A DNA stretch of 64,000 nt, from NCBI RefSeq assembly GCF_016734905.1, contig NZ_JAERPO010000003.1, positions 97,038 to 161,037 of the forward strand, written 5' to 3'. Positions 55,444-64,000 of the stretch are shown here, in pieces. The stretch comes from Sphingopyxis jiangsuensis. GTDB taxonomy: Bacteria; Pseudomonadota; Alphaproteobacteria; Sphingomonadales; Sphingomonadaceae. Each line of letters begins with the position of its first letter. Position 1 is the first letter of the stretch. Both the position numbers and the translations under genes were made by a program. The notes beneath the pieces were generated by a model. It saw nothing but the letters and a program-made list of their open reading frames with translations. It was not told where the DNA came from and searched no databases.

Positions 55444-55839
55444 TCAATGCACCGGCGCGACCCGGACGCTCCAATAGACGATGTAGAGGATCGCGGCCCA
55501 GGCGAGCAGCACCATCGCCATGCCGGCGCGGCTTGAGGGGTGTTTGCTGGCGGCTGCGGCGACGGCGTGGAATTCGCTCCATAGCGCGCGCGGGATCAGG
55601 CGGCGGACGAGGATCAATCCGGCGGGGACGAGGATCAGGTCGTCGATCCAGCCGAGCACGGGGATGAAATCGGGGACGAGGTCGATCGGCGACAGCGCAT
55701 AGGCCGCGGCCGCGAGCGCGATCAGCCGCGCGGGCCAGGGCGTGCGCGGGTCGCGGGCGGCGAGCCAGGCGGCGTGCGCCTCGACCGCGAGGCGGCGGCC
55801 GAAATCGGCGATGCGTTCGGAAAGGGATTTGCCCGGCAT
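55444..55839 (-). CDS. YkvA-like (DUF1232) membrane protein
   Basis: A 131-residue protein with the DUF1232 core (WPARLIALAAAAYALSPIDL followed by VPDFIPVLGWIDDLI) and a second hydrophobic helix near the C-terminus. The motif SPIDLVPDFIP is diagnostic. The function is unknown, although the family is widespread and membrane-bound. The ATG at 55839 gives a charged N-terminal helix. It is divergent from the epimerase gene with a repeat between them. Confidence 0.88.
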   Translation of the reverse strand: MPGKSLSERIADFGRRLAVEAHAAWLAARDPRTPWPARLIALAAAAYALSPIDLVPDFIPVLGWIDDLILVPAGLILVRRLIPRALWSEFHAVAAAASKHPSSRAGMAMVLLAWAAILYIVYWSVRVAPVH

Positions 55840-55862
55840 GGCGGCACCATAGAAGGTTTGTC

Positions 55863-55960
55863 CGTCATTGCGAGCGAAGCGAAGCAATCTCCAGCCGCCG
55901 CGATAGCACCGTCATCGAGACTGGAGATTGCCGCGTCGCCTGCGGCTCCTCGCAATGACG
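55863..55960. repeat. Inverted repeat CGTCATTGCGAG...CTCGCAATGACG
   Basis: Outer arms CGTCATTGCGAG and CTCGCAATGACG and inner arms AATCTCCAG and CTGGAGATT pair to make a hairpin. It separates divergent genes and is typical of widespread proteobacterial intergenic repeats. Confidence 0.85.
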
Positions 55961-55997
55961 ATATTGTGGGACGGCGGTCTTCGCCTATGATCCGTTC

Positions 55998-56990
55998 ATG
56001 GCTATCCAACTGAAAAGCGCGCGCGTCGAGCGCTGGCCCGTGACGGGGAGCTTCGTCACCAGCCGCGGCGCCAAGGAACATGTCGACGTCATCGTCGCCG
56101 AGATCGAGGGCAGGGGCGAGGTCGGGCGCGGCGAGGGGACGCCCGTCTATTATCTGGGCGAGGACGCGACGGGGTGCCGCGACGAGATTTTGCGGGTCGC
56201 GTCGCTGATCGCCGACCTGGAGGCCGCCGAGGCGCGCGCGGCGGTTCAGGAAATGATGGCGGCGGGGGCGGCGCGCAACGCGCTCGACTGCGCGCTGTGG
56301 GACCTCGAGGCAAAGCAGCGCGGGATGCGGCTGTGGCAACTCGCGGGGTGCGACGGTGCGCCGACCGCGCGGCTGACCGCCTTCACCATCTCGCACGGAC
56401 GGCCGGGCGAGATGGCCGAGGCCGCGGCGACCGCGGCCGCCGACGGATACCGGCTGCTCAAGGTCAAGCTGACCGGCGACGACGACCGGCTCCGCGTCAC
56501 GGCGGTGCGCAAGGGCGCGCCCGACGCGCGGCTGATCGTCGATGCCAACGAAAGCTGGGGACAGGTCGATATCTTGAGCGAGGCCGAGGCGCTGTCCGAC
56601 CTGGGCGTCGAGATGATCGAACAGCCGGTGCCGGTCGGCGCCGATGCCCTGCTCGACCCCATTTACGCGCCGATCCCCTTCATCGCCGACGAAAGCTGCC
56701 ACACCGCCGCCGACGTCGCGCGGATCGGCGCCTTTTACGACGGCGTGAACATCAAGCTCGACAAGGCGGGCGGGTTGACCGAGGCGCTGCGCCTTGCCGA
56801 TGCGGCGGACGCGGCCGGGCTGTCGATCATGGTCGGATGCATGCTGTGCACGAGCCTGGCGATCGCGCCGGCGTTCGTGCTCGCGCAGCGCGCGCGCTGG
56901 GTCGACCTCGACGGTCCCGCGCTGCTCGCGCGCGACCGCGAGGGCGGGTTTGAGTTTCGCGAAGGGCAGGTCGCACCGCGCGTGGGGTGA
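55998..56990 (+). CDS. Enolase-superfamily dipeptide epimerase-like enzyme
   Basis: A 330-residue enolase-superfamily protein of the mandelate racemase/muconate lactonising group, most like L-Ala-D/L-Glu epimerases or DgcA. The capping domain is residues 1-115; the barrel has the catalytic LLKVKLTG (KxK lysine), metal ligands in LIVDANESW, IEQPVP and ADESCH, and a second lysine in NIKLDKAGGL. It may recycle murein dipeptides or racemise N-acyl-glutamate. Exact substrate assignment needs its active-site loop to be compared with known enzymes. Confidence 0.9.
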   Translation: MAIQLKSARVERWPVTGSFVTSRGAKEHVDVIVAEIEGRGEVGRGEGTPVYYLGEDATGCRDEILRVASLIADLEAAEARAAVQEMMAAGAARNALDCALWDLEAKQRGMRLWQLAGCDGAPTARLTAFTISHGRPGEMAEAAATAAADGYRLLKVKLTGDDDRLRVTAVRKGAPDARLIVDANESWGQVDILSEAEALSDLGVEMIEQPVPVGADALLDPIYAPIPFIADESCHTAADVARIGAFYDGVNIKLDKAGGLTEALRLADAADAAGLSIMVGCMLCTSLAIAPAFVLAQRARWVDLDGPALLARDREGGFEFREGQVAPRVG

Positions 56991-57023
56991 GGACGCCCCG
57001 GACGTCATATGGGTTTCGTAAAT

Positions 57024-57102
57024 CGTCATCCCGGCGAAGGCCGGGATCTCGACCTCGCGATTTGTCGCACCGGCGAGATTCCGGCCTACGCTGGAATGAC
57101 GA
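57024..57102. repeat. Inverted CGTCATCCCGGC-type intergenic repeat
   Basis: Starts CGTCATCCCGGCGAAGGCCGG and ends CTGGAATGACG; the arms are partly complementary. A common alphaproteobacterial intergenic repeat type. Confidence 0.75.
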
Positions 57103-57115
57103 TCGATGAGGTGGG

Positions 57116-57580
57116 CTAGAGCGCCACTTCGGCGTGCTGGCCGAGGTCGCCTTCCTTCATCGTCATGCCGGTCGCGAGCTTGAACATGCCCTTGATGCCC
57201 GCGTCGGCGGTCCAGATTTCGGCGTCGTCGAGGTCGAAGCGCAGCAGCAGCAGCTTGGGGTCGTCCTTGCCGCCCTCGTACCACGCCGCGACGCCGTTGC
57301 TCCACAGCTTGTCGAGAACCGCGCGATCGGTTTCGGGGCGCAGCGTTCCCGAAATGCAGGCGAAGAGGTCGTGGCCCTTTGCCGCGAACTGCGCCATCGC
57401 GGGGCCGCCGCCCGCGAGGCGGTTGTCGGTCGCGGTGAAAAACCAGAAGGCGCTGTTCGCATCCTTGTCGAGCTGCGCGCGCATCGGGATATGGTGCGCG
57501 CGCTCGCCAGTCTGGCCGACCATGACATTGGGGCTGTCGGCGAGTTCTTTCCAGAACCGCTTCTTGATATCGTCGCTCAT
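57116..57580 (-). CDS. Pyridoxamine 5'-phosphate oxidase-like general stress protein
   Basis: A 154-residue split-barrel flavin-binding protein of the PPOX-like general stress family. The region HIPMRAQLDKDANSAFWFFTA and RPETDRAVLDKLWSNGVAAW are characteristic, and LLLLRFDLDDAEIW forms the last strand. Relatives bind FMN or FAD and are induced by stress, but their substrates are unclear. The gene is monocistronic in appearance. Confidence 0.9.
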   Translation of the reverse strand: MSDDIKKRFWKELADSPNVMVGQTGERAHHIPMRAQLDKDANSAFWFFTATDNRLAGGGPAMAQFAAKGHDLFACISGTLRPETDRAVLDKLWSNGVAAWYEGGKDDPKLLLLRFDLDDAEIWTADAGIKGMFKLATGMTMKEGDLGQHAEVAL

Positions 57581-57643
57581 GGGGGGACTCCTTTCGGTTG
57601 GTTCAAGGAGTCAACGCGGCGCCGCGCCATATGTTGCTCCGCC

Positions 57644-58039
57644 TCAGCGCGGGTGGGGGTCGGCGTAGCTCACCACCTCGAACTCGATGCCGTCGGGGTC
57701 GAGGAAATAGAAACGGCGGCCGGGTTCGTAATCGCCGTGGTTGAACGGGGTGAGCCCCGCGGCAGCGACGCGCGCTTCGGTCGCGTCGAGGTCGTCGACC
57801 TGGACGCCGATATGCTGGAGCGGCTCGCCCTTCGGATAGCGCACGCCGGCATGTTCGCCGTCGGGGCCGGTGTAGAGCGCGAGATAGGCGGTGTCGCTGC
57901 CGACATGGATCGTGCGGCCGCCGTGAAGCGAGGGGCCGCGCCAGCGCTCGTTCCAGCCGAAAATGGCGTGCATCAGCGCGGCGCTGCGGTCGGGGTCGCT
58001 GACGGTGATGTTCACATGCTCGATAAAGGGATGCGCCAC
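57644..58039 (-). CDS. VOC (glyoxalase/dioxygenase fold) family protein, likely SoxR target
   Basis: A 131-residue VOC-superfamily protein with two beta-alpha-beta-beta-beta modules. Potential metal ligands are in FIEHVNITVSD, LQHIGVQVDD and FYFLDPDGIEFEVV. The start is a GTG with AGGAG 7 bases upstream. A promoter with a 19-base spacer, typical of MerR-family control, lies upstream and contains a SoxR-box-like sequence; soxR is divergent. The enzyme may detoxify quinones, aldehydes or antibiotics; the reaction is not known. Confidence 0.88.
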   Translation of the reverse strand: MAHPFIEHVNITVSDPDRSAALMHAIFGWNERWRGPSLHGGRTIHVGSDTAYLALYTGPDGEHAGVRYPKGEPLQHIGVQVDDLDATEARVAAAGLTPFNHGDYEPGRRFYFLDPDGIEFEVVSYADPHPR

Positions 58040-58071
58040 GAAAAAACTCCTGATTCGGGTTGACGCAGACA

Positions 58072-58102
58072 GTTATGAAAGTTCAAGTGAGGTTTAGGTC
58101 AA
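58072..58102 (-). promoter_or_regulatory. SoxR-type promoter for the VOC gene
   Basis: On the minus strand a -35 TTGACC (58102-58097) and a -10 CATAAC (58077-58072) are separated by 19 bases, the over-long spacing that MerR-family activators correct. The spacer has CCTCACTTGAACTTT, similar to the SoxR box CCTCAAGTTAACTTGAGG. The divergent soxR gene starts at 58127. Confidence 0.7.
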
Positions 58103-58126
58103 GGGCCAATGACGAAAGGAGCGACG

Positions 58127-58597
58127 ATGCACCGCACCGACCTGATATCGATCGGCGAGCTTGCGGCGCGCACCGGCGTCGCGGTGTCGGCGATCCGCTT
58201 TTACGAGGCGAAGGGGCTGGTCGAGGCGCTGCGCACGCGCGGCGGGCAGCGGCGTTTCCTGCGCGCCGACATCCGCCGCGTCTCGTTCATCCTGATCGCG
58301 CAGCAATTGGGGCTGGCGCTCGAGGAAATCGGCGCCGAACTCGCGCGCCTGCCCGCGGGGCGTACGCCGAATGCGGCCGACTGGGCGCGGATCAGCACCG
58401 GGCTGGGCGCGCGGATCGACGCGCAGATCGCGTCGCTGCAACGGACGCGCGAGCTGCTGGGCAATTGCATCGGCTGTGGGTGCCTGTCGCTGAAGAAATG
58501 CGCGCTCTACAACCCCGGCGACAAGGCGGCGCAGCGCGGCGCGGGGCCGCGTTACCTGCTCGGCGACCGGGCGGGGGAGATTGCCGAGGTGGGGTGA
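58127..58597 (+). CDS. soxR: Redox-sensitive MerR-family activator SoxR
   Basis: A 156-residue SoxR. The N-terminal MerR-type winged HTH (IGELAARTGVAVSAIRFYEAKG) is followed by a dimerisation helix and the [2Fe-2S] ligand set CIGCGCLSLKKC (Cys114, 117, 119 and 125 from this start). Oxidation of the cluster by redox-cycling compounds activates target promoters. AAGGAG is 6 bases before the ATG at 58127, which I prefer over an ATG 18 bases earlier. The adjacent target is the VOC gene. Confidence 0.95.
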   Translation: MHRTDLISIGELAARTGVAVSAIRFYEAKGLVEALRTRGGQRRFLRADIRRVSFILIAQQLGLALEEIGAELARLPAGRTPNAADWARISTGLGARIDAQIASLQRTRELLGNCIGCGCLSLKKCALYNPGDKAAQRGAGPRYLLGDRAGEIAEVG

Positions 58598-58646
58598 GGG
58601 GGCGTTGTTGGGGGCGACAGGTAGGAGGTGGGGAGCGGAATGCTGG

Positions 58647-58931
58647 CTAATTGCTTGCCAACATTTTTCGATAGAGCGCGCCTCTCCCGCCACTGGCATA
58701 TTCCAGTCGAATTCGTCGGTGAGCGAACGCGATCAAAAGCGGCACAACAACCAAACCGATCACTCCGGGAATGACTTCAAGATTCCCACGAAAATCGTGC
58801 CAGAATGCAGTGGCATAGACGAAGCCAAAAAAAATCGAGATGCCAAATGCAAGTCTCTCGCGGCTGATCGACGGACTTCGGAATTGATAACGGAGATAGG
58901 CAAAACGCCAAAATGACCGCCTTAAATCCAT
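58647..58931 (-). CDS. Small membrane protein, hypothetical
   Basis: A 94-residue frame with a basic N-terminus and two membrane helices (about residues 28-45 and 50-68). The region is more AT-rich than its neighbours and the reading frame is the only sizeable one here. No family is recognised and no strong ribosome-binding site stands out, so this is a tentative gene. Confidence 0.45.
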   Translation of the reverse strand: MDLRRSFWRFAYLRYQFRSPSISRERLAFGISIFFGFVYATAFWHDFRGNLEVIPGVIGLVVVPLLIAFAHRRIRLEYASGGRGALYRKMLASN

Positions 58932-59014
58932 AAGATCAACTCGTTGAAGTCGGTATCAGCAACATCAAGATTGCACGAAACAAAATCGGCCGCAATCGGT
59001 CGCCAACGGACATT

Positions 59015-59090
59015 CGTCATCCCGGGCTTGACCCGGGATCCACTGCCTCGACGTTGCGTGAATGGACCCCGGGTCAAGCCCGGGGTGACG
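59015..59090. repeat. Inverted pair of CCCGGGTCAAGCCCGGG-type repeats
   Basis: CGTCATCCCGGGCTTGACCC and GGACCCCGGGTCAAGCCCGG stand as an inverted pair around a 30-base spacer. The right copy matches the direct repeats at 36691 and 36886. Confidence 0.85.
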
Positions 59091-59120
59091 GGAGTGGGCA
59101 GAGGCGGCGATCCGCGCCGC

Positions 59121-59411
59121 TCAAACCGCCTGCAGTGTCTCAATCTCCGGCGCGCCGGCGAGGCAGGGGCCGAGTTTGGCGCCGAGCGTGCGGAAATGGT
59201 CCGATGCGCGGTGCGTCTCGGTCGCGGCCGCGTCGTCATAGCATTCCATGACCTTGTACACGCCCGCCTCGCCTGCCTTGAACAGCCGGTAATAGCTGTT
59301 GCCCGCTTCGTTTGCGCGGACCGCGGCGGCGAGGTCGGCGAAGACGCTCTCGAACTCGGCTTCCTTGCCGGGCTGGACGCGCAGCGTCGCGATGATGCCG
59401 ATGGCGCTCAT
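59121..59411 (-). CDS. Antibiotic biosynthesis monooxygenase (ABM)-fold protein
   Basis: A 96-residue dimeric alpha/beta-barrel protein of the ABM/quinol monooxygenase type (IGIIATLRVQPGKEAEFESV, NSYYRLFKAGEAGVYKVMEC). Relatives oxidise quinols or degrade haem, but many are uncharacterised. I set the start at 59411 (MSAIG), which begins the first strand; the open frame extends five codons upstream. It is separated from the thiolase gene by a terminator. Confidence 0.85.
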   Translation of the reverse strand: MSAIGIIATLRVQPGKEAEFESVFADLAAAVRANEAGNSYYRLFKAGEAGVYKVMECYDDAAATETHRASDHFRTLGAKLGPCLAGAPEIETLQAV

Positions 59412-59424
59412 GGTGTTTTTCCTC

Positions 59425-59456
59425 AAAAGAATGGGCCGGTCCCGAAGGACCGGCCC
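59425..59456 (-). terminator. Rho-independent terminator after the thiolase gene
   Basis: GGGCCGGTCC and GGACCGGCCC form a perfect 10-bp stem with a four-base loop; on the minus strand it is followed by ATTCTTTT. Confidence 0.85.
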
Positions 59457-59465
59457 GCTGGTTGG

Positions 59466-60647
<1,182 letters not shown>

Positions 60648-60668
60648 GATGAATTCCTTCTCTTTCTA

Positions 60669-60796
60669 AGCCCCTCCCAATCAGGAGAGGGGTTGGGTTG
60701 GGGTGTCGCAGGCTGGTGCAAGGCCGCTCGGCCCACCCCGCTGCGACTAGCCAGCAAGCTGGCAAGTCTCGCTGCCCCTCCCCTGAAGGGGAGGGA
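60669..60796. repeat. Intergenic palindromic repeat (CCCCTCCC family)
   Basis: Outer arms CCCCTCCCAATCAGGAGAGG and CTGCCCCTCCCCTGAAGGGG, with an internal CTAGCCAGCAAGCTGGCAAG. It fills the gap between thiolase and MaoC genes and matches the intragenic copy at 17631-17688. Confidence 0.85.
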
Positions 60797-60806
60797 ATAA
60801 GTCACT

Positions 60807-61265
60807 TCATACAAAAAACTGGCTGATCCATTCGGCCATCAGCGCGGGCTTTTCCTCGCCTTCGATTTCGATGGTGAACTCGAGCGTCTGTTGCCACTGG
60901 CCGGGGCGTTTTTCGTCGATTTCGAGCAGCTTGAAATGGCCGCGGACACGCTTTCCCGAGCGGACGGGCGCGAGGAAACGAACCTTGTTGCCGCCATAGT
61001 TGACGCCCATCTTGACGCCCGCGGGGTGCGGACAGTCCGACTTGGCCATCAAGAGCGGAAAGAGCGAGAGCGTGAGGAACCCGTGCGCGATGGTCCCGCC
61101 GAAGGGCGTCAGCCTGGCCCTTTCCTCGTCGACATGGATGAACTGATGGTCGCCGGTGGCGTCGGCGAACTTGTCGATCATCGCCTGATCGACGAGCACC
61201 CATTCGGAGCTGCCGAGCGGCTTGCCGACCAGCTCTTTCATGTCTTGCGGTGCGATTGTAGCCAT
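60807..61265 (-). CDS. MaoC-like (R)-specific enoyl-CoA hydratase family protein
   Basis: A 152-residue hot-dog-fold MaoC dehydratase. The hydratase-2 motif is ATGDHQFIHVD with the catalytic Asp and His, followed by FGGTIAHGFLTL. These enzymes hydrate enoyl-CoA to the (R)-3-hydroxyacyl-CoA, feeding PHA or beta-oxidation. It is the first gene upstream of the thiolase on the same strand, separated by a repeat. Confidence 0.92.
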   Translation of the reverse strand: MATIAPQDMKELVGKPLGSSEWVLVDQAMIDKFADATGDHQFIHVDEERARLTPFGGTIAHGFLTLSLFPLLMAKSDCPHPAGVKMGVNYGGNKVRFLAPVRSGKRVRGHFKLLEIDEKRPGQWQQTLEFTIEIEGEEKPALMAEWISQFFV

Positions 61266-61361
61266 TCGCGCGTCCCCTCAATCTCTCAGGTCGGCAGGGG
61301 TTTTAGGCCCGTCGAACGCGGTTGCACAAGGGCCACGCCCCAGCGCCGCAGAGCCGTAGCG

Positions 61362-62543
61362 TCACTCCTTCAGTGGCTTCTGCGTCTTCATCGTGACGCT
61401 TTCGGCATAGGGGAGAATCATCGTCCCGTCGGGCGCCGCGGTGAAGGTGGTCTGCGTCGGATAGGCGAAGTCATAGCCTGCGCGCGTCATTTCCTCGAAC
61501 AGTCGGATGCCGATTGCGGTGCGCGCGGCGATGACTTCGCCATAGTCGGCGCTCAAAATGTCGGCGACGAGCTCGAAATTGAGGCTCGAGTCGCCGAAGC
61601 CAAGGAAGCTGGAACGGATGAACTCATGTCCCTCGGCCTTCACCTGTTCCTCGAGCAATGCGGGAAGCGCGCGCAGCATCTCGGGCGTCGTCTGATAGAT
61701 GACGCCGATGCCGAACTGGACGCGGCGGCGGTCGAGATGCGCGTAGTTGGTAATCTCCTTTGACAGGAGGTTGGTGTTCGAAATCACGAGCAGCTCGCCG
61801 TTGACCGAGCGCAGATGCGTGCTTTTGAGCCCGATCTTTTCGACCGTCGCGATACTCTCGTCATACTTGATCGTTTCGCCGACGCGGAACGGCCGGTCGA
61901 AGATGATCGAGAGCGACGCGAAGAGGTCGGAAAAAATGCCCTGTGCGGCGAGGCCGATCGCGATCCCGCCGATGCCGAGACCCGCGACGAGGCCGGTGAC
62001 ATTGACCCCCATATTGTCGAGGATGACGATGGCGGCGACCGCGAACAGCGCAACGCTGATGAGTAGACGGATGATCCCCATCGCATTGTGGAGCGTTTCA
62101 TTATGCCCCTCTGCCGCGCGCCGCTGGATCAGCCCCAGCACGATCTCGCGCGCCCAGATCGCGACTTGCAGCACGACCGCGACGGTGAAGACGAGCCGGA
62201 TAATGTCGAGCATGACGGCAGGCGGCTGTGCATAGCCTGCGACTGCACGGATCGCGATGATGGCGAGCACGACCGACTTGGTCTTGTGGATGACCCGGCC
62301 GACGATGTCGGTCAGCGTGAACTCGCCCGGCGCCGCCTGCGCGCGCTTGAGCGCAACGCGGCGCACCATCGATAGCAGCGCATAGATGAGCAGGCCCGCG
62401 CCGATGGCGATCACGATCTGGAGCCAATGGCCCTCCACCCAGGTCACGCTCGATTCCCACCAGCGCCGCAGATCCTCGAGCGGGTCGCCCGGGGTGCGGT
62501 TGGCGGATGCAAAGATGCTGGATGCGTAAAGGGGCAAAATCAC
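61362..62543 (-). CDS. Mechanosensitive ion channel (MscS family)
   Basis: A 393-residue MscS-family channel. Membrane helices lie at about residues 38-60, 82-103, 110-135 and 150-175; the pore helix is VAGLGIGGIAIGLAAQGIFSD-like (shortened to GLGIGGIAIGLAAQG) and the beta domain follows with FDRPFRVGETIKY. The cytosolic C-terminal domain ends near residue 390. It opens under osmotic down-shock to release solutes. An extra N-terminal hydrophobic segment could be a signal or helix. Confidence 0.93.
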   Translation of the reverse strand: MILPLYASSIFASANRTPGDPLEDLRRWWESSVTWVEGHWLQIVIAIGAGLLIYALLSMVRRVALKRAQAAPGEFTLTDIVGRVIHKTKSVVLAIIAIRAVAGYAQPPAVMLDIIRLVFTVAVVLQVAIWAREIVLGLIQRRAAEGHNETLHNAMGIIRLLISVALFAVAAIVILDNMGVNVTGLVAGLGIGGIAIGLAAQGIFSDLFASLSIIFDRPFRVGETIKYDESIATVEKIGLKSTHLRSVNGELLVISNTNLLSKEITNYAHLDRRRVQFGIGVIYQTTPEMLRALPALLEEQVKAEGHEFIRSSFLGFGDSSLNFELVADILSADYGEVIAARTAIGIRLFEEMTRAGYDFAYPTQTTFTAAPDGTMILPYAESVTMKTQKPLKE

Positions 62544-62678
62544 ATTGGTCCTCTGGGTTGGGGGATGGGGCAGGCGTCGCGAAGCGGAGCTGCATCATGG
62601 CGCTCCGGGACGGCGCAGGTCAACAAGTCGCGTGCAAGGCGCGAGAATCGGATTTGCCCTTGGCTCGTCACGTTACAC

Positions 62679-62946
62679 TAGGGTCAGGACCCATTAATTA
62701 CGCGTTCGAGGTTTGAAGCGATTTTGTTCAGTGCGAGGAGGCAAGGCGACGGAATATGTCGATATTTCGAGGCTTGCCGACGAAGCAATGGACAAAATCG
62801 GTCAAATCCCGGAGGGACGCCGAAATGGCTTCGATCTCGGGCCCGTGCGGCCTTGCGGGTAGCGATGCTACCCGCTGCACCCGCCCGGACCCGATATCTT
62901 CGCCATTTCGACGCCTCGAACGCGTAATTAATGGGTCCTGACCCTA
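62679..62946. repeat. 268-bp inverted-repeat element (MITE-like) with nested hairpins
   Basis: Perfect 33-base inverted ends (62679-62711 and 62914-62946), beginning TAGGGTCAGGACCC on the left. Inside are further complementary arms (GAAATGGC...GCCATTTC) and a perfect GCGGGTAGC/GCTACCCGC hairpin around 62857-62877. No protein is encoded and I see no clear target duplication. It could be a miniature transposable element or a structured RNA. It fills most of the 431-base gap between the MscS and O-antigen ligase genes. Confidence 0.8.
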
Positions 62947-62974
62947 AGGTGCGGATACCGAATTTGGTTCCGAT

Positions 62975-64000
62975 TCAATGCGCGGCAGGGGCCGCCCGGC
63001 GAGCGGGCACCTGCGCAGGGCGCGCGGTGAGCGGACGCCATCCGGCTTCGTCCTCACGGCGGCGGCAATAGGTCGATAGTCCCATTTCGAGCGCGAGCAT
63101 CATGTAGATGAAGGGCTGGAAGGCGATGCCGACGAACAATGATCCGACCATATAGACAATATGGCCGTGCTGGAGCGCGGTCGCGAGCGGGGCGATCCAT
63201 TGCTCCTCGGCGCGGCGCGTCTTGAGATAGCGCCGGCGCAATCGCTCCATCTGGACGAGGCCGATCGCATGGAGCAGCAGCCACATTGCGAGCCCCGGAT
63301 AGCCCTGTTCGCCGAGCATTTCGAAATAGCTCGAATGATAGGCGCGCGATTTTTCCTCGTGAACGGTCGGCGTTGCATCCTGCGGCTTGTCCGGGTCATA
63401 GCCGCTGCCCGTCGTTTCGACGCGCAGGTCGTTCTGAATATAGGCTTCGAATCCGCCGCCGAAGGGATTTTCCTTCGCATAGTCCCACGTCCACGCCCAC
63501 ACCGCGACGCGCGTCGAGGCCGACTGGTCGGACTTGTAGCCCTGGATCGTCTCCATCCGCTCGGTGAAGCTTTGCGGCAGGAAGGGGATCGCAGCGAGCG
63601 CCAGCAGTCCCGCGCCGGCCATGTAGAGGAAGCGATATTTGACCGCGCGCAGCGACAGCGCCGCGAGCACGGCAAGGCAGACCAGGCCGGTGCGCGCCTG
63701 CGTCCCCACGGGGAGGAGCATGCACGCAAAGCAGAGCGCGAAGGCAAACAGGCTGACGCGCCAGTCGGGCGGAAAGATGGTGCCGTGGCGGCGATACCAG
63801 AGGATCAGCGGGATGATCGAAATGCCGACGGTCGACATGATCGACCCTTCGTAGAGTCCGTAATTTTCGTTGAGAAGAAGCTGGAGCGAGCCATAGCCGC
63901 CGCCGCCCGCAGCGGTCTTGATCCCCCCGGCGATGGCGATCGACGCGGCCGAGAGCAGCATCACGAGCGCCAGCGCCTCGATCCTGAGTTTCGTCCGCAG
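62975..64000 (-). CDS. O-antigen ligase/polymerase-like membrane protein (partial)
   Basis: At least 341 codons remain open to the window edge, so the N-terminus and its first helices are missing. The visible part has several membrane helices and a large periplasmic loop with NPFGGGFEAYIQNDL and RAYHSSYFEMLGEQGYPGLAMWLLL (shortened to AYHSSYFEMLGEQGYPG), the Wzy_C motif of O-antigen ligase/polymerase proteins. It likely joins or polymerises polysaccharide at the outer face of the inner membrane. An in-frame GTG at 63964 is not needed as a start because the frame continues upstream. Confidence 0.85.
   Translation of the reverse strand: MRTKLRIEALALVMLLSAASIAIAGGIKTAAGGGGYGSLQLLLNENYGLYEGSIMSTVGISIIPLILWYRRHGTIFPPDWRVSLFAFALCFACMLLPVGTQARTGLVCLAVLAALSLRAVKYRFLYMAGAGLLALAAIPFLPQSFTERMETIQGYKSDQSASTRVAVWAWTWDYAKENPFGGGFEAYIQNDLRVETTGSGYDPDKPQDATPTVHEEKSRAYHSSYFEMLGEQGYPGLAMWLLLHAIGLVQMERLRRRYLKTRRAEEQWIAPLATALQHGHIVYMVGSLFVGIAFQPFIYMMLALEMGLSTYCRRREDEAGWRPLTARPAQVPARRAAPAAH

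Overview
The window is GC-rich DNA with dense, often overlapping genes (ATGA and GTGA junctions). An HK97-type gene transfer agent (GTA) cluster, polyhydroxyalkanoate and fatty-acid genes, OmpA-like and TonB proteins and characteristic palindromic repeats together suggest an alphaproteobacterium of the Sphingomonadales. Sphingopyxis or a close relative is my best guess, but that is an inference from gene content.

Layout. 1-9.9 kb: housekeeping and lipid genes (TldD, two divergent acyl-CoA synthetases, a DsbA-like isomerase, a crotonase, an ATP12 chaperone, a PaiB-type flavoprotein, an RluA pseudouridine synthase, CrcB, a thermonuclease-like protein). 10-14.3 kb: a winged-helix regulator, tRNA-Val, an L7/L12-like membrane protein and aconitase. 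14.4-17.4 kb: a lower-GC restriction-modification-repair operon (Dcm, Vsr, EcoRII-type endonuclease). 17.5-31.3 kb: a solitary small-terminase-like gene, RidA and LacI proteins, a CHASE histidine kinase, a GST, an ABC-F ATPase, two tandem PilZ-HTH proteins, a PAS protein, a stand-alone MreB, a TonB receptor and a secreted amidohydrolase.

31.3-34.7 kb is an IS1595-type transposon, 3387 bp long, with 24-bp perfect terminal inverted repeats and an 8-bp target duplication. Besides its transposase it carries a tRNA-Leu-like gene whose anticodon reads UUA (a candidate ochre suppressor), a second degenerate tRNA-like gene, a small winged-helix gene, a Panacea-domain antitoxin with a linked putative toxin, and two very small genes. 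It sits directly upstream of the GTA cluster.

34.8-49.5 kb is the GTA structural cluster in RcGTA order: small and large terminase, portal, a small membrane protein, protease, capsid, gp6, gp8, gp9, gp10, tail chaperone, tape measure, gp12 to gp15 and a DUF2793 protein. No integrase, lysogeny or replication genes are seen. The cluster is peppered with genomic repeats, contains a GIY-YIG nuclease remnant and one reverse-strand secreted-protein gene, lacks an obvious gp7, and has a gp12 enlarged by a long N-terminal region.

49.6-64 kb: OmpA-like porin, ExbD, DUF1993, an ABC exporter, intracellular PHB depolymerase, YkvA-like protein, a dipeptide-epimerase-like enzyme, a PPOX protein, a glyoxalase-fold protein with a divergent SoxR and a SoxR-type promoter, a small monooxygenase, thiolase, MaoC hydratase, an MscS channel, a 268-bp inverted-repeat element and an O-antigen ligase-like gene cut by the window end. 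The acyl-CoA synthetases, crotonase, thiolase, MaoC protein and PHB depolymerase together point to active acyl-CoA and PHA turnover.
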